A stretch of DNA of 64,000 nt from positions 5,270,001 to 5,334,000 of the forward strand of contig NC_089435.1 of the NCBI RefSeq assembly GCF_026210795.1, written 5' to 3'. Below are positions 31,970 through 42,217 of the stretch, in pieces. A model generated the notes under the pieces. The model made no database searches and was not told the origin of the DNA. It saw nothing but the letters and a program-made list of their open reading frames with translations. The stretch is from Rhizophagus irregularis (taxonomy: Eukaryota > Glomeromycota > Glomeromycetes > Glomerales > Glomeraceae). Within the stretch, counting starts at the first letter, position 1; each line of letters starts with the position of its first letter. The translations under genes and the position numbers were made by a program.

Positions 31970-33203
31970 TGTAAACGGCCGAATATCAAGCACGAAAAGA
32001 AGATAAAATTCAACCGCCAAATGTAATTATTAAGTATTAAGAACGAACAAATTAATCGTGGATTGGCGTAGATGGATAAATAATTAGCCGAAAAGGATAA
32101 ACATTTAAGAAGAGTAATGATCTGCATGACGTAATATTTATTGAATGATTGACAAAGAACCAATAGGATAAATAGAGTCGATCATTTGCGGCTTAGCGAT
32201 CTTTACAAGAACGATAAGAAAGAATAATTATAAGCCACGAAAGATAGATTATAAGCAAAATATATAAAGTGGATTAAAAGAACATATAAAATAATGTCGG
32301 AAAGATTAAAGAACACAAAATAATATAAAAGATAATATGAAAAGATGGCATAAAGATGGAATATAAAAGATAACATATTAAAAAGAACATATATAAAAGA
32401 TAACACAGCCACAAAAGATGAATTATATCTTTACGACATAATATTTGAAAGATTATTTTAAAGAGAAGATAGCACAGCCATAAAAGATGGGTTATAAATT
32501 ATTTCTTTACGATGTAATATTCGGATAATAGAAAAGATAATATATAAAATAATATATAAGATAGCATATTAAAAGATAGCGTATTTAAAATATAGATAGT
32601 ATATTAGAAAGATAGTTCAAAGATAATATGTAAAGAACATGAAAGATAGTATATAGATAGAATAGAAAGTAGCATAAAAATTGTATATATAGAGAACGGA
32701 ATTCAAAGTAATTCCATAGTTCGCATCCACAGAACTCAATAAAATATAAGTTTCGTTTAATTATTTGTTAATGAAGTTTAATATTAATTAAAGGTAATAG
32801 GTTCGCCCTAAACTTTAATTAATGTTTGATTAATTAATTTTAATTAATGAAAATTTAAGAAGAATTAAATATATGTTTTGAAAAGTGATAATTCGTAGCG
32901 AGAGCTATCGAAGTTTGAAATTAAAGGTAAAAGTGGATATAATTTGAGGAAAGAGACGTATATTTTATTTTATATCGTTTAATGTTTTGTATTACTAACA
33001 CTATTTATTTTATGAACCAAGAATGTTGTTGTACGTTGTTCGCTGATGTTGTTGTTTGTTAATTATGTTTTGATCACGTGCTTGTTCGTTTAATTGTTCG
33101 TTTGTTCGTTTGTTTGTTCGTTCATTCGTTCGTTCGACCATGAGAATGCCCGTTCGATGTGGCAACCTTGTAAATTGATGACAGGGGGAATTGGGGGATC
33201 TCA
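31970..33203 (+). repeat. 3' LTR
   Basis: 1,234 bp, same length as the 5' LTR. Substitutions noticed: TTCAGATAA (23334) against TTCGGATAA here (about 32521), and CGTTCG against CGTTTG in the microsatellite. Ends GGGGGATCTCA followed by CCGAT. Confidence 0.95.
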
Positions 33204-33906
33204 CCGATATGCAAAATATTTATTTATTGTATTTGTATTATATAATCCAAAGAGGTATATTAAAATTATTACTAAAAAAGTATTTTAATATTAAAGATAA
33301 TCGTTTATTCATATAAAACCCCTTATTTTCAATTTTTTTTTATTTTTTCTAATATCACGAATAACTGACAAAAATATTAAAAATATACATACCGTATTTT
33401 GTGGGCTACAGTACCCCCCCTATACACAGTATTTTACACAAATTTTTTTTTGGATTTTTTAAATACCCAGATTATACATGTAGCTGAAACCTCTATGAAG
33501 CTAAACAGGGTTTCAGACTTTCAGTAATTTAATTATAATAAATTATAATAAATTATTAAAAACTATCCAAAAATCCATCTAAAACTCCAAAGACTTTATA
33601 TTATAGTTTCGGCTGGATGTAGAGATTAATTTTTATCATTTTTTAACTTAATTTTGATTTAAAGATGTGGCTAAAAATCACGTGAAAAAGTTTTGGCTAC
33701 AAGTATAACCCAGATATTTCGCACAGAGACATTCGATTTTTAACCTCTAAAATTTATAAAATATCTGAGGTACAACACTAGAAAAAAAAATATATACACT
33801 GTATAATATCCGGGTATTTATTATCAACTTTATTTATTATATATGATATTACAATATGCAATACATTGTTAAAATCCTTTATATTATTTCCTAAATTCTC
33901 TCAATA
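33204..33906. other. Spacer with a TA-flanked CCGTATTTTG element end
   Basis: CCGTATTTTGTGGGCTACAGTACCCC from 33392, preceded by TA, is the same end as the inverse of the right border of the MITE at 57404-57649. A weaker inverse (AATATCCGGGTA, about 33808-33819) may be the other end. Inside are repeated TCTGAAACC/GTTTCAG bits. No ORF. Confidence 0.45.
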
Positions 33907-34689
33907 TAGAACATTATTTTTCATCAGAAGTTAGTTCTTGATTTTGATTTCCATCTTCTCCACTACTATCATTACCACCATTATTTTCTTTACTCTTACC
34001 TTTATCTGTTTCAATTTCCCACTCATTTTCATAATCATTTTCTTCGGTATTCATTTTCTTCATCATCTGAATTATTTATATCTACCTCATCATCATCCTT
34101 CGGCATGTCCAGTAACTTATCATAATCAAATAAATCATTATCTTCTGAATCATCAGTATTTGTTGAAACTTCACAACATTTGAAAAACCTTCTAATAAGA
34201 TCTTCATCAACATCATCCTATGATTCCTTGACTCATGTTGCAACTGTTGAATAGGAAGGTCTTTTAATCCTTCTGGCTGGAATAAGAGCATGAATGGTAG
34301 AAGACATCCAATTATTATATCATTTTTTAACCTGCAAATTATAAATAAATGTTAACAAAAATCAAAGAATTTATAAATAAAATATGCTAAATTGCTAACA
34401 ATAAAAAATTTTAAAGAATTATATACAATTTTTACCTTAGCATCAGCAAGTTTGAAAAGTGTTGATTCACACCAGTATACGCGTTGATCAACACCAGCTA
34501 GTTGTTCAACGCGATTAATAATATTAATCAACACCCGTATACTGGAGTATATTAACGCTTAATGTTAATATACGCGTCATTCAACTCTAATGTGTAGTTC
34601 AACACATTATACATTGTTGTTTAACGCACTGTATATTAACACATACTATACTATTTTAATTAAATTAAATTATATTTATTTTTATTCAC

Positions 34690-34757
34690 CTTAGGAATCG
34701 AACCAAATACCTCAACTTACACTATTAATTATTTCACGATCTAACCACTGCACTATT
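34690..34757 (-). ncRNA. tRNA-derived (SINE-like) pol III promoter module
   Basis: On the minus strand TAGTGCAGTGGTTAGAT (A-box-like, 34755-34739) is followed about 35 nt later by GGTTCGATTCC (B box, 34704-34694). Spacing fits a tRNA body, but the acceptor stem does not pair, so this is a tRNA relic or SINE head. Confidence 0.55.
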
Positions 34758-34904
34758 TAATTTAAGTATATATTTATATATATTAAACTTAATATTTAAA
34801 AAAAAAATTATTTCGGCAATTGCGTAATGTACTCTTATCATGTGTATCACGTGATACTAGACTTAATAATTACCGCTGCGGCAGTGCTGCGGCTGCGGTA
34901 TAGC

Positions 34905-34950
34905 AAAAAAAAAAATTAAGCTTTTTTTGGCAAAGCTTAATTTTTTTTGC
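34905..34950. repeat. AT-rich hairpin
   Basis: AAAAAATTAAGCTTT, loop TTTTGGC, AAAGCTTAATTTTTT: a near-perfect stem of about 15 bp at the start of the pyrimidine-rich zone. Could act as a transcription boundary; purely structural evidence. Confidence 0.6.
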
Positions 34951-35324
34951 TTTTTCCTCTTCGTTCTCCCCTTCCCTTTTGTTTTCCCATTACTCTTTCG
35001 TTCTTCCCTTCCTTCTCCCCTTCCTTTCATTTTCTCATTATCCTTTCGCTCTCCCCTTCATCCCTATAAAAAGTTCTATCCGTTATTTCTGTAAAAACCC
35101 GTAAAAATGAGCCTTTCACAGATCCATTCACGGAAAATGATAAATTCCGTAATAAAAGGTTATTAATTCTGGACCTTTTACGGAAGAAAGATGAAATATA
35201 AGAAATGGATTAACTTTCCCTTTCGTTCTCTCCTTCCCTTTTATTTTCCCATTACCCTTTCATCCCATTTTCCCCTTTACTTTCCCCTTTACTTTCCCCT
35301 TTCACTTTCCATTTCACATTCTTT

Positions 35325-36030
35325 AACGAAACGTCAAAAAACGTTTCGAAAATAATTTTTTTCATATTGTTTTAATCGGAACGTTGGCTAACATTCTGAT
35401 TTTTTTTTTTATTTCATTTTTTAGCGAAACGTTAAAAAATGTTTCGAAATACATTTTTATTTCATATTTTTTTAATCGGAACGTTGGCTAACGTTCCGAT
35501 TTTTTTTGTTTTTTCATTCTTTAACAAAACGTTTTTTAACGTTTCGAAGCATTTCTTTTTTTAACTTTTTTAATCGGAACGTTAGCTAACGTTCCGATTT
35601 TTTATTTTATTTCATTTTTTTATTTACAAAACGTTTTTTAACGTTTTGAAACTTTTTTTTTAATTTTTTTTTAATCAGAACGTTAGCTAACGTTCCAATT
35701 TTTTTTATATTTTATTTTTTTACGAAACATTTTTTAACGTTTCATAATATGATTTTTTTTTCATATTTTTTTAATCGGAACGTTAGCTAACGTTCTGATT
35801 TTTTTATATTTTATTTTTTTACAAAACGTTTTTTAATGTTTTGTAATAATATTTTTTTTTTTCACATTTTTTTAATCGGAACGTTAGCTAACGTTCCAAT
35901 TTTTTTTATATTTTATTTTTTTACGAAACGTTTTTTAACGTTTCGTAATAATATTTTTTTTCACATTTTTTTAATCGGAACGTTAGCTATAACGTTCTGA
36001 TTTTTTTTCATTTCATTTTTTAACAAAACG
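35325..36030. repeat. Palindromic satellite, about 7 units of about 100 bp
   Basis: Each unit has two palindromes: CGAAACGTTNNNNAACGTTTCG-like and CGGAACGTTAGCTAACGTTCCG-like, separated by T-rich runs of about 30-35 bp. The second palindrome occurs at about 35379, 35479, 35576, 35678, 35776, 35875 and 35970. The same palindrome types, with CTAAC at the centre, occur as the branch-site palindrome of the intron-like arrays, but only the first units here retain a TTTTTAG. Confidence 0.85.
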
Positions 36031-36439
36031 TCAAAAAACGTTCGTTCTCCCTTTTTGTTATTTTCCCCTTTCCCTTTTCATTCCGTTCTTCCTATTCCCC
36101 TTCGTTTTCCCCTTTCCCTTTACGAATATTGAGAAAAAATCATTTTTTAAAAGTGTTTCTGTATTATTTTTTTCTTGAAAAAAGTAAATTTATTAAGTAA
36201 AATAAATTATAGAAAACTTTTTAAATATACATAAAAAATCTCTTTATTTGAGATTTTGATATAAAAAAATAATTTAGCAATTAAAACGCGTCTTTCCCTT
36301 TCGTTATCCCTTCCCCTTTTCATTTTTCCCATTTTTATTTCGTTTCTTCCTTTTCCCTTTCGTTCTCCCTTCCCCTTTCGTTATCTTCTTTCCCTTTTCG
36401 TTATCCCCTTCCATTTTCGTTTTCCCTTTCCCTTTCGTA

Positions 36440-37995
36440 CTCCCGTTTCCCAAATGGTAAGTTTCAAAGCGTTCGCTTCAAAACTTTTTTTTTAATTTTA
36501 TTTTTTATTGTTTATGAGGGAACGTTTCTAACGTTTCCTTTGGTTTTTTTTTGTAGGACCTTCGTTATTGTACTTCGGAGCGAAATGGTGAGTTTCGAAG
36601 CGTTTCACTTTGAAACTTTTTTTTTTAAAGTTTTTTTTTAATTAGGAAACATTACTGACGTTTCCTGTATTTTTTTGTAGGTCTTTTGGCTCGTTTTCAG
36701 TTCGAAATATTGAAAACGGTAAGTTTTGAAGCGTTCGCTTCAAAACTCTTAAAATTATTTTTTATCTTTTAGGAAACATTACTAATGTTTCTATATTTTT
36801 TTTGTAGGTTTTTGGCGTGTTCGATTCAGTATATTGAAAACAGTAAGTTTTTGACACGTCGAAACTTTAAAAAAAAAAAATATTTTTTTAAATTACTTTT
36901 TAGGAAACATTTCTAACGTTTTGATACTTTTTTTTTATAGGCCTTTCAGTGTGTTTGACCTCAGAAAACGAAATGGTAAGTTTCGAAGCGTTCGCTTCGA
37001 AACTTTTATTATTTTTTTTAATTTCTTTTAGGAAACGTTTCTAACGTTTCCTTTCTTTTTTTTGTGTAGGGATTTTGGTGACTTTGGAAAACTTGGAAAC
37101 GAAAGTTAAGTTTTTAAAGCTTTCGTTATAAAATGTTTTTTTTTTACTTTTTTATAAGGAACGTTTCTAACATTTCCTTTATTTTTTTTTGTAGGTCTTT
37201 CGTTATTTTTGGCTTTGGAAAACGGGAAATGAAAGGGTAAGTTTTAGCTTCGAAACTTTTTTAAAAATTTTTTTTTTAATTCTTTTTTTGTAAGGAAACG
37301 TTTCTAACGTTTCCTTTCCTTTCTTTTTGTGTAGGATTTACGGTATTCGACTGAAATGGTAAGTTTCACTTTGAAACTTATTATTTTTTTTTATTACTTT
37401 TAGAAAACGTTTACTAACGTTTCCTTTCTTTTTGTAGGTTCGGAAATATCTGGTATTGGATACGGGTCCTGAAACGGTAAGTTTCGTTTGCAATGAAACT
37501 TCCGTTTTTTTGTTTTTTTTCTTTAAAAAACGTTCTAACTTAACGTTTATCTTTTTTTTGTAGGTTCAAGAATATGGTTTTGGATATGGGTCATGAAACG
37601 GTAAGTTTCGTTCGCTACGAAACTTCTGTTGTTCTTTTTTTATTTCTTTTTAATTAGGAAATGTTTACTGACATTTCCTTTTTCTTTTATTTAGGTTTCG
37701 GGAATTCATATCTTGGTTAGTTGTTGTAGATTCAGCCGTTTCGAATTCGGAAACTTAGATTTGGTAAGTTTTGCGAAATATTTTTTTTTGTTTTTTTTTT
37801 AATATAAACGCTTGCTAATGTCTCTTGATTATTTTTTGTAGGTTTAAGCTCGTCTTCAACTGGAAACTTGAAATGGTAAGTTTCGTCGCGAAACTATATA
37901 TATATGTTTTTAATAGAAACGTTTCTAACGTTTCCTTTTTCTTTTTTGTAGATAGGCTTGGATCAGATTGTGTAAGTTTCATTAACGAAACTTTT
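36440..37995 (+). repeat. Intron-like tandem array 3 (about 13 units, plus strand)
   Basis: Alternation of micro-exons and complete intron-like units. Worked examples: micro-exon 36557-36587 (31 nt), intron 36588-36680 (GTGAGT...TTTTTGTAG), micro-exon 36681-36718 (38 nt), intron 36719-36807. In nearly every unit the donor lies in the stem GTAAGTTTCGAAGCG/CGCTTCGAAACTT. A second palindrome GGAAACGTTTCTAACGTTTCC with a CTAAC branch motif lies 20-30 nt before a T tract ending TTTGTAG. Micro-exons are 24-68 nt, begin with G and mostly end GAAACG or GAAATG. Their lengths do not keep a reading frame, so they do not look coding. It lies inside the 34441-38496 TIR element. Confidence 0.8.
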
Positions 37996-38838
37996 ATTTG
38001 TGTTTTTTTTATTTGAAATCCCACCTTGTTATTGTTGTGTCACCAGAGGCGCTTTGTCAACGGAAATTTAGTACGTTGATCGCTTAAAAATCTGCGGCAA
38101 TCCAATTATAACAAGAGGAATTAAATTTTTTAGATAATGTATTTGTATTATTTGTATTTTACAATAAATTTATAATATTTACAATTAAATTTTATATGTT
38201 AAATAATATACAATAAATTATGTTAATAAATTACTATAAAGTTAACTATTGTACAAACCATTGCTATACGCGTTTTTAATATCAATATACGCGTTTTTAT
38301 ACATTGTATACACGTTTTTAAACTATCGTTGTTTTACTACGTGTAGTTTTACATTTAAATTGGTGTTGTTTTACGCGTTTTTAAACATTTTTAAGTAGCG
38401 TTGATTGACAAAGGGTTTGTTTCCCTACGTTTTTTGGCGTTGAACAACACATGGCATTTTTTAACAATTTATACGCCTGTTTAAAACTTGCTGATGAGCT
38501 TTAAAGCTTTTGTTAATTGCAATATTTAATGGTTGCAATTTAAATGTGCAACCACCTGGAATTATGGCAATATTTGTATTTTTTTCTACCAACCGATTTT
38601 TAACAGAACTTATAATATGACTACGAAAAGAATCCAAAACCAGTAAGGAATGTGAATTACTAAAAGGGTTTCTTGAGATCCATACAGTTTCAATCCACCA
38701 TAGCATTTCCTTTTCATTCATCCATCTTTTTTCATTAGCTTGTATATGAATACCATATGGAAAATTTTCTTTTGGCACATTTTTCAATTTAAAAATGCAA
38801 ACTGCTAGAAGCTTACTGCCATCAGCTATACATACAAG

Positions 38839-39160
38839 CAGGGTTGGGAAATGTACTGTACTGAGTTTTTTTAGTATAAGTACATTTTTTTATATAAATT
38901 ACAGAGGTATTTTTAATCATATATACCCTGATTTTAAGTGGTCCAGTGATTAGATTTCAATAAAATTAAGCTTATTAGATTCGTCTCAATGAGAGGAATT
39001 TAATAGTATTTATTTTATCATAAATAAATAAATATTGACAGAGTTAGCATTTGAAGTAACTTTATTAAATATATGGTATTTAAAATTTTAAGTACAATGT
39101 ACTAATTGTACTGTACTGTACTGTACTGTACTGTACTAAAATTTTACCTTGTACGTCATA
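38839..39160. mobile_element. hAT-type MITE remnant inside the pogo relic
   Basis: Left end CAGGGTTGGGAAATGTACTG is a classical hAT terminus. The interior ends in a (GTACT)n run at 39110-39137. The right terminal repeat and target duplication are not visible, so the right border is approximate and is judged from where the pogo reading resumes. Confidence 0.5.
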
Positions 39161-39729
39161 TTTTAAGCTGCTGTCATGCAAGTCTACTTTATAAAAGATG
39201 ACATTCATGGCGCGTAGTATGAATGCTGACTGTTTTTGTGCCCTTATGGTCTATAGTGAAATTACTTGGCAAATCAAACCATAGTAGTGTCTCATCTATA
39301 TTACCTATATATTTTAATGGATAGTCATGCTGAATCCTTCTATATAAAATATAATTCAAAAAAACGTTTTGTTTTTCAATTAAATCTAATGGTAATTGTT
39401 ATGCTATAGTTATTTTACGACATTTACTAAGATTATATTTTCCTAAAAAACCACTTAGCCATTTATTTGAAAATTTAAATGAAGTGATATTTGGATTATT
39501 TGCTAAAAAATCCTGATTTCTAGACAACGTAATAGCTTTTTTGGTAATCATTTTTTGAGTAACAGGATTTTGATTCGTTTTTTTTTCACAAATCCACGTA
39601 AATAAATCATCTTCTAAATCTGGATATTTGGCAGATTTACCCGAAAGAAGCTTAAGAAAGGACCCCAGATATCTAATATAAAGGTCATAATAAACTTTTG
39701 GCCAAAAATACCTCTTTTTGCTGAAACTC

Positions 39730-39886
39730 GAAAAATCGTTTTTTGTAAATATCTCAGCATCCAGTGATTCAATTTTAATGAAATATTTTTTATTTTGTAG
39801 CCCTCATTTAGCTCTACAATTTAAAAAAAAAGTTCATTAAATTTGGACCACTGGATGCCGAGATATTTACAAAAAACGATTTTTTG
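39730..39886. repeat. 157-bp palindrome
   Basis: AAAAATCGTTTTTTGTAAAT continuing into ATCTCAGCATCCAGTG (from 39731) faces its inverse CACTGGATGCCGAGATATTTACAAAAAACG ending at about 39886, with a T/A-rich loop. The CATCCAGTG/GGATGCCGAGATAT words are shared with the palindromes of the MITE at 14087-14954. Confidence 0.7.
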
Positions 39887-40014
39887 AACTCCTGAAAAAT
39901 GGGCCAATCTGCCGAAAGTGTGACTTGAACTCTTTCTTGTAGATCCTTGGTCAAAAATTTCACGAAAGAAATTTTTACTCTTCGTATTAACACATCTCTT
40001 ATTTTACTACTAAA

Positions 40015-42171
40015 ATGCCTCCCAAAGGTAACAAAAAAGCTGGCAATAACCCTAACAGGGGACCTGCCAAGTGACAAGACAAACGAAACAAAAATAAAGA
40101 CTCTGGCTCTGACGTTTCGAACTCAGATAATGAACAAACAAACAATAAAAACAACCCTTCCAAACGTACCCGTACGCTTCCAGATAATCCTATGGAAGAA
40201 GACTACGTCGCCGACTCAGCGGCTGACGCTGGAGGTAGCAATACTACTCCTTCTCAACAAAATAATGCTGACAATTTTACGTCTCCTCCTCCCAAAGATA
40301 CTACTGCGCCTTCTGCGCCTGGTTCTGTCGTGTCTGGTACCGACGTGTCCATGCATGCTCCAAAAGACAAAGAAACTTCCCCCTTAGACGCGTCTCCTAA
40401 TAAGGATATTATGGATACCAATAATACTTCTCCTCTTCCCCTTGACACGCCCACTATTTCCATTCTTAGGTATGATTATCAGGCTGCTGCGGCGCCTAAT
40501 ACTTCCCCTGAATTTGTCAAAAAGTATCCTACCAATCGGGCTATGATTGACGCTGTCAATAATCTCCTTTTGAAAACTTATCACTCTTACACTGGCCGTG
40601 CTCGTATGTCTGGTTCTGGTGACCTCAAAAGATTGGTCATTCATTTTAATTCAACTACTGAACGTGATGCCTGCCTTTCTCTCCAACATGATGATCTTGC
40701 CGATCTCAAATTCTTTCTGTATGACCCTCAGCAACTCCGAACTGATGAAGATCTCTGGGCTATTCAAGTTACTGACATCCCGTTTTTCATCAAAAAGGAT
40801 GATATTATTGCTCTTTTTAAAAAATATGGTAACATACAATCCTGTCGCCTCCATACACGTGCCAACACTAAAGTCCAGCAAGCTCGTATCATTTATGATG
40901 ATGCTTCCTCCATCCAACATTTCATAAATAAACAGTGGGCGATTTATTGTTATTCCACTTGTTTACGCATTACGCCTTGCTCTCTCTCCCTCGATCAAAA
41001 GAAATCACGGCGTGAATTCATCGCTGTTTTATCTCAGCTCCCTTCTAACACAAAAGATGTGCATTTAGCGCCCTTAGTACGATCAATTGGCGCTATGGCC
41101 GTCAATATCCCCCTATCTCTTAATTTTTACAAACCTAAATGATGGGCTTACATCACCTTTAAATCATAACAAATGATGGACACCGCAATGGAACAATCAA
41201 TCGTTCTGCAAGGTCATAGGCTCCAATGGGAACTCCCGGAGAATACAAATAAGCTTTGCCATAGATGTGGCAAACTTGGCTGCGCTCTTACTGCATGCCC
41301 ATTGAACAATTCTCGAGGTTGCTCACGCACCCGTAACCCTGTTGCACACTTAAAAGAACGTTTCAAAATTGGACAATCGAATAACTCTAACTCTTCTGCC
41401 AATCAAAGTAGACATCGTTCCCGTTCTCAATCCAAAGATCGTTCTAATTCTCGACAACATAATCATTTAGCCAGTCATACTGGACAGAACAATAATAATA
41501 CCAATAATATTTCCTCGCCCAATTTTTCTACTTCCGATAATTCTACCCAATCTGCACAACGACCTCGATTTAATGAGCGTAAAGGCAAAGACCGTTCAGT
41601 TTCCTTTTCCACTTCCCAACGTAATAGTACCTCTACTCCCAACTCATCTGGCCATAAACCTCCTTTGGTGGATCTTAATTGTCCCCAAATTCAGGAGATT
41701 CTCTCGGTGCTTAGAAGCCTTCAAGATGATATGGCTAGTGTACATGCTAGAATTTATGCTCTTGAATTAGCTGATCAGAGAATGTCTCAGCTCGAACTTC
41801 GTGTTTTTGGACATATGCAAGATGATGTTCTCCCACCTGATTCCAATGATTCCTCACATATGCTTGTTGACAACCACCAACGCACCCCCCTTATATAACA
41901 CAATCCAACTCGCCCACTTCGTACAAGCCTTTTTCTGGCCCGGTTCTCCCTCTCCCATCGGTTCCTGTCTTCCGTTCCACCATTTCCTTCTTTCCCATCC
42001 CCGAAACTGCTGATGAAGTTACCATTAATAAAGAACGTGCTGAAATTTATTCCTTTCAACGATCTTTAGATAACAAATTCGATCACCTATCCAGCTCTAT
42101 TGAAAGATTTATTAGCTCCATTTCTGGTGGCTCTTCCTCGGACTTAGTCAATAAGACTTCGTCTGATTAAT
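40015..42171 (+). pseudogene. LINE ORF1 (RNA-binding, RRM-like plus zinc knuckle), broken
   Basis: Starts MPPKGNKKAGNNPNRGPAK, then TGA at 40072-40074 where the second copy has CGC, so an Arg codon was lost. Ser/Thr/Pro-rich to about 40480. An RRM-like fold around LWAIQVTDIPFFIKKDDIIA and FKKYGNIQSCRLHT (40755-40860). Stops at 41140-41142 and 41167-41169 in the same frame. Then CHRCGKLGCALTAC (41258-41299), a zinc knuckle in which the expected His is Cys. An RS/Asn-rich region, a short coiled segment (EILSVLRSLQDDMASVHARIYALE), stop at 41896-41898, and a frameshift before the end ETADEVTINKERAEIYSFQR. The product would coat LINE RNA. Confidence 0.8.
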
Positions 42172-42217
42172 TTGTTATCCTTCTCTTTCACCCCGCAGTT
42201 TTTATCATAGTGTTATA

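Larger units (their letters stand above)
22783..33203 (+). mobile_element. Complete young Ty3/Gypsy-type LTR retrotransposon with a kinase domain
   Basis: Two 1,234-bp LTRs (22783-24016 and 31970-33203), each TG...CA, flanked by CCGA on both sides (22779-22782 and 33204-33207; CCGAT if one base is shared). Internal order: leader, gag (25588-29181), protease (29191-29694), RT-RNase H-kinase (29730-31817), purine tract, 3' LTR. Comparing the LTRs by eye I found only two substitutions, so the insertion is recent. RT and RNase H motifs place it with Metaviridae. No integrase (HHCC or D-D-35-E) is visible in any frame of the interior, which is striking because the ends and the short duplication are those an integrase makes; integrase is probably supplied in trans. 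Confidence 0.93.
34441..38496. mobile_element. 4,056-bp TIR element, CATCAGCAAGTTT ends, 2-bp TSD
   Basis: Left CATCAGCAAGTTTGAAA, right the inverse of CATCAGCAAGTTTTAAA. AG occurs on each side (34439-34440 and 38497-38498). Removing the element with one AG rejoins the pogo relic as FKA then K at the GCTAAG|GTAAAA donor of its last intron, so the borders are well supported. Both subterminal regions repeat CGTTGATCAACAC/GTGTTGTTCAACG and TATACGCG/ACGCGTTTTTAA motifs. Cargo: a tRNA-like module, pyrimidine tracts (34950-35080, 35205-35300, 36040-36120, 36290-36450), a palindromic satellite and an intron-like array. No transposase. The superfamily is not recognised; a 2-bp duplication excludes hAT. 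Confidence 0.8.
33907..39670 (-). pseudogene. pogo/Tigger (CENP-B-like) transposase relic
   Basis: Read on the minus strand. HTH_CENPB-type DNA-binding part (KYPDLEDDLFTWICEKK, then TSFKFSNKWLSGFLGKYNLS; 39650-39440). Start of the DDE domain with IGNIDETLLWFDLP (about 39300) and an in-frame stop at about 39411. A break by the element at 38839. Then LVCIADGSKLLAVCIFKLK and PKENFPYGIHIQANEKRWM... SLLVLDSFRSHI and NIAIIPGGCTFKLQPLNIAI (38787-38500). After NKSFKA the gene is cut by the 34441-38496 element. It resumes in the last exon with WMSSTIHALIPARRIKRPSY, two stops and FKCCEVSTNTDDSEDNDLF (34330-34150), before an acidic end. The Asp residues and PGGCT...LQPL are family hallmarks. Dead copy. 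Confidence 0.85.

Noticed and set aside
36440-37995. Reading the micro-exons as one multi-exon protein gene
   Set aside because: Lengths such as 31, 38, 36, 35, 35, 41, 24 and 39 nt do not maintain a frame, and joined pieces give stops.
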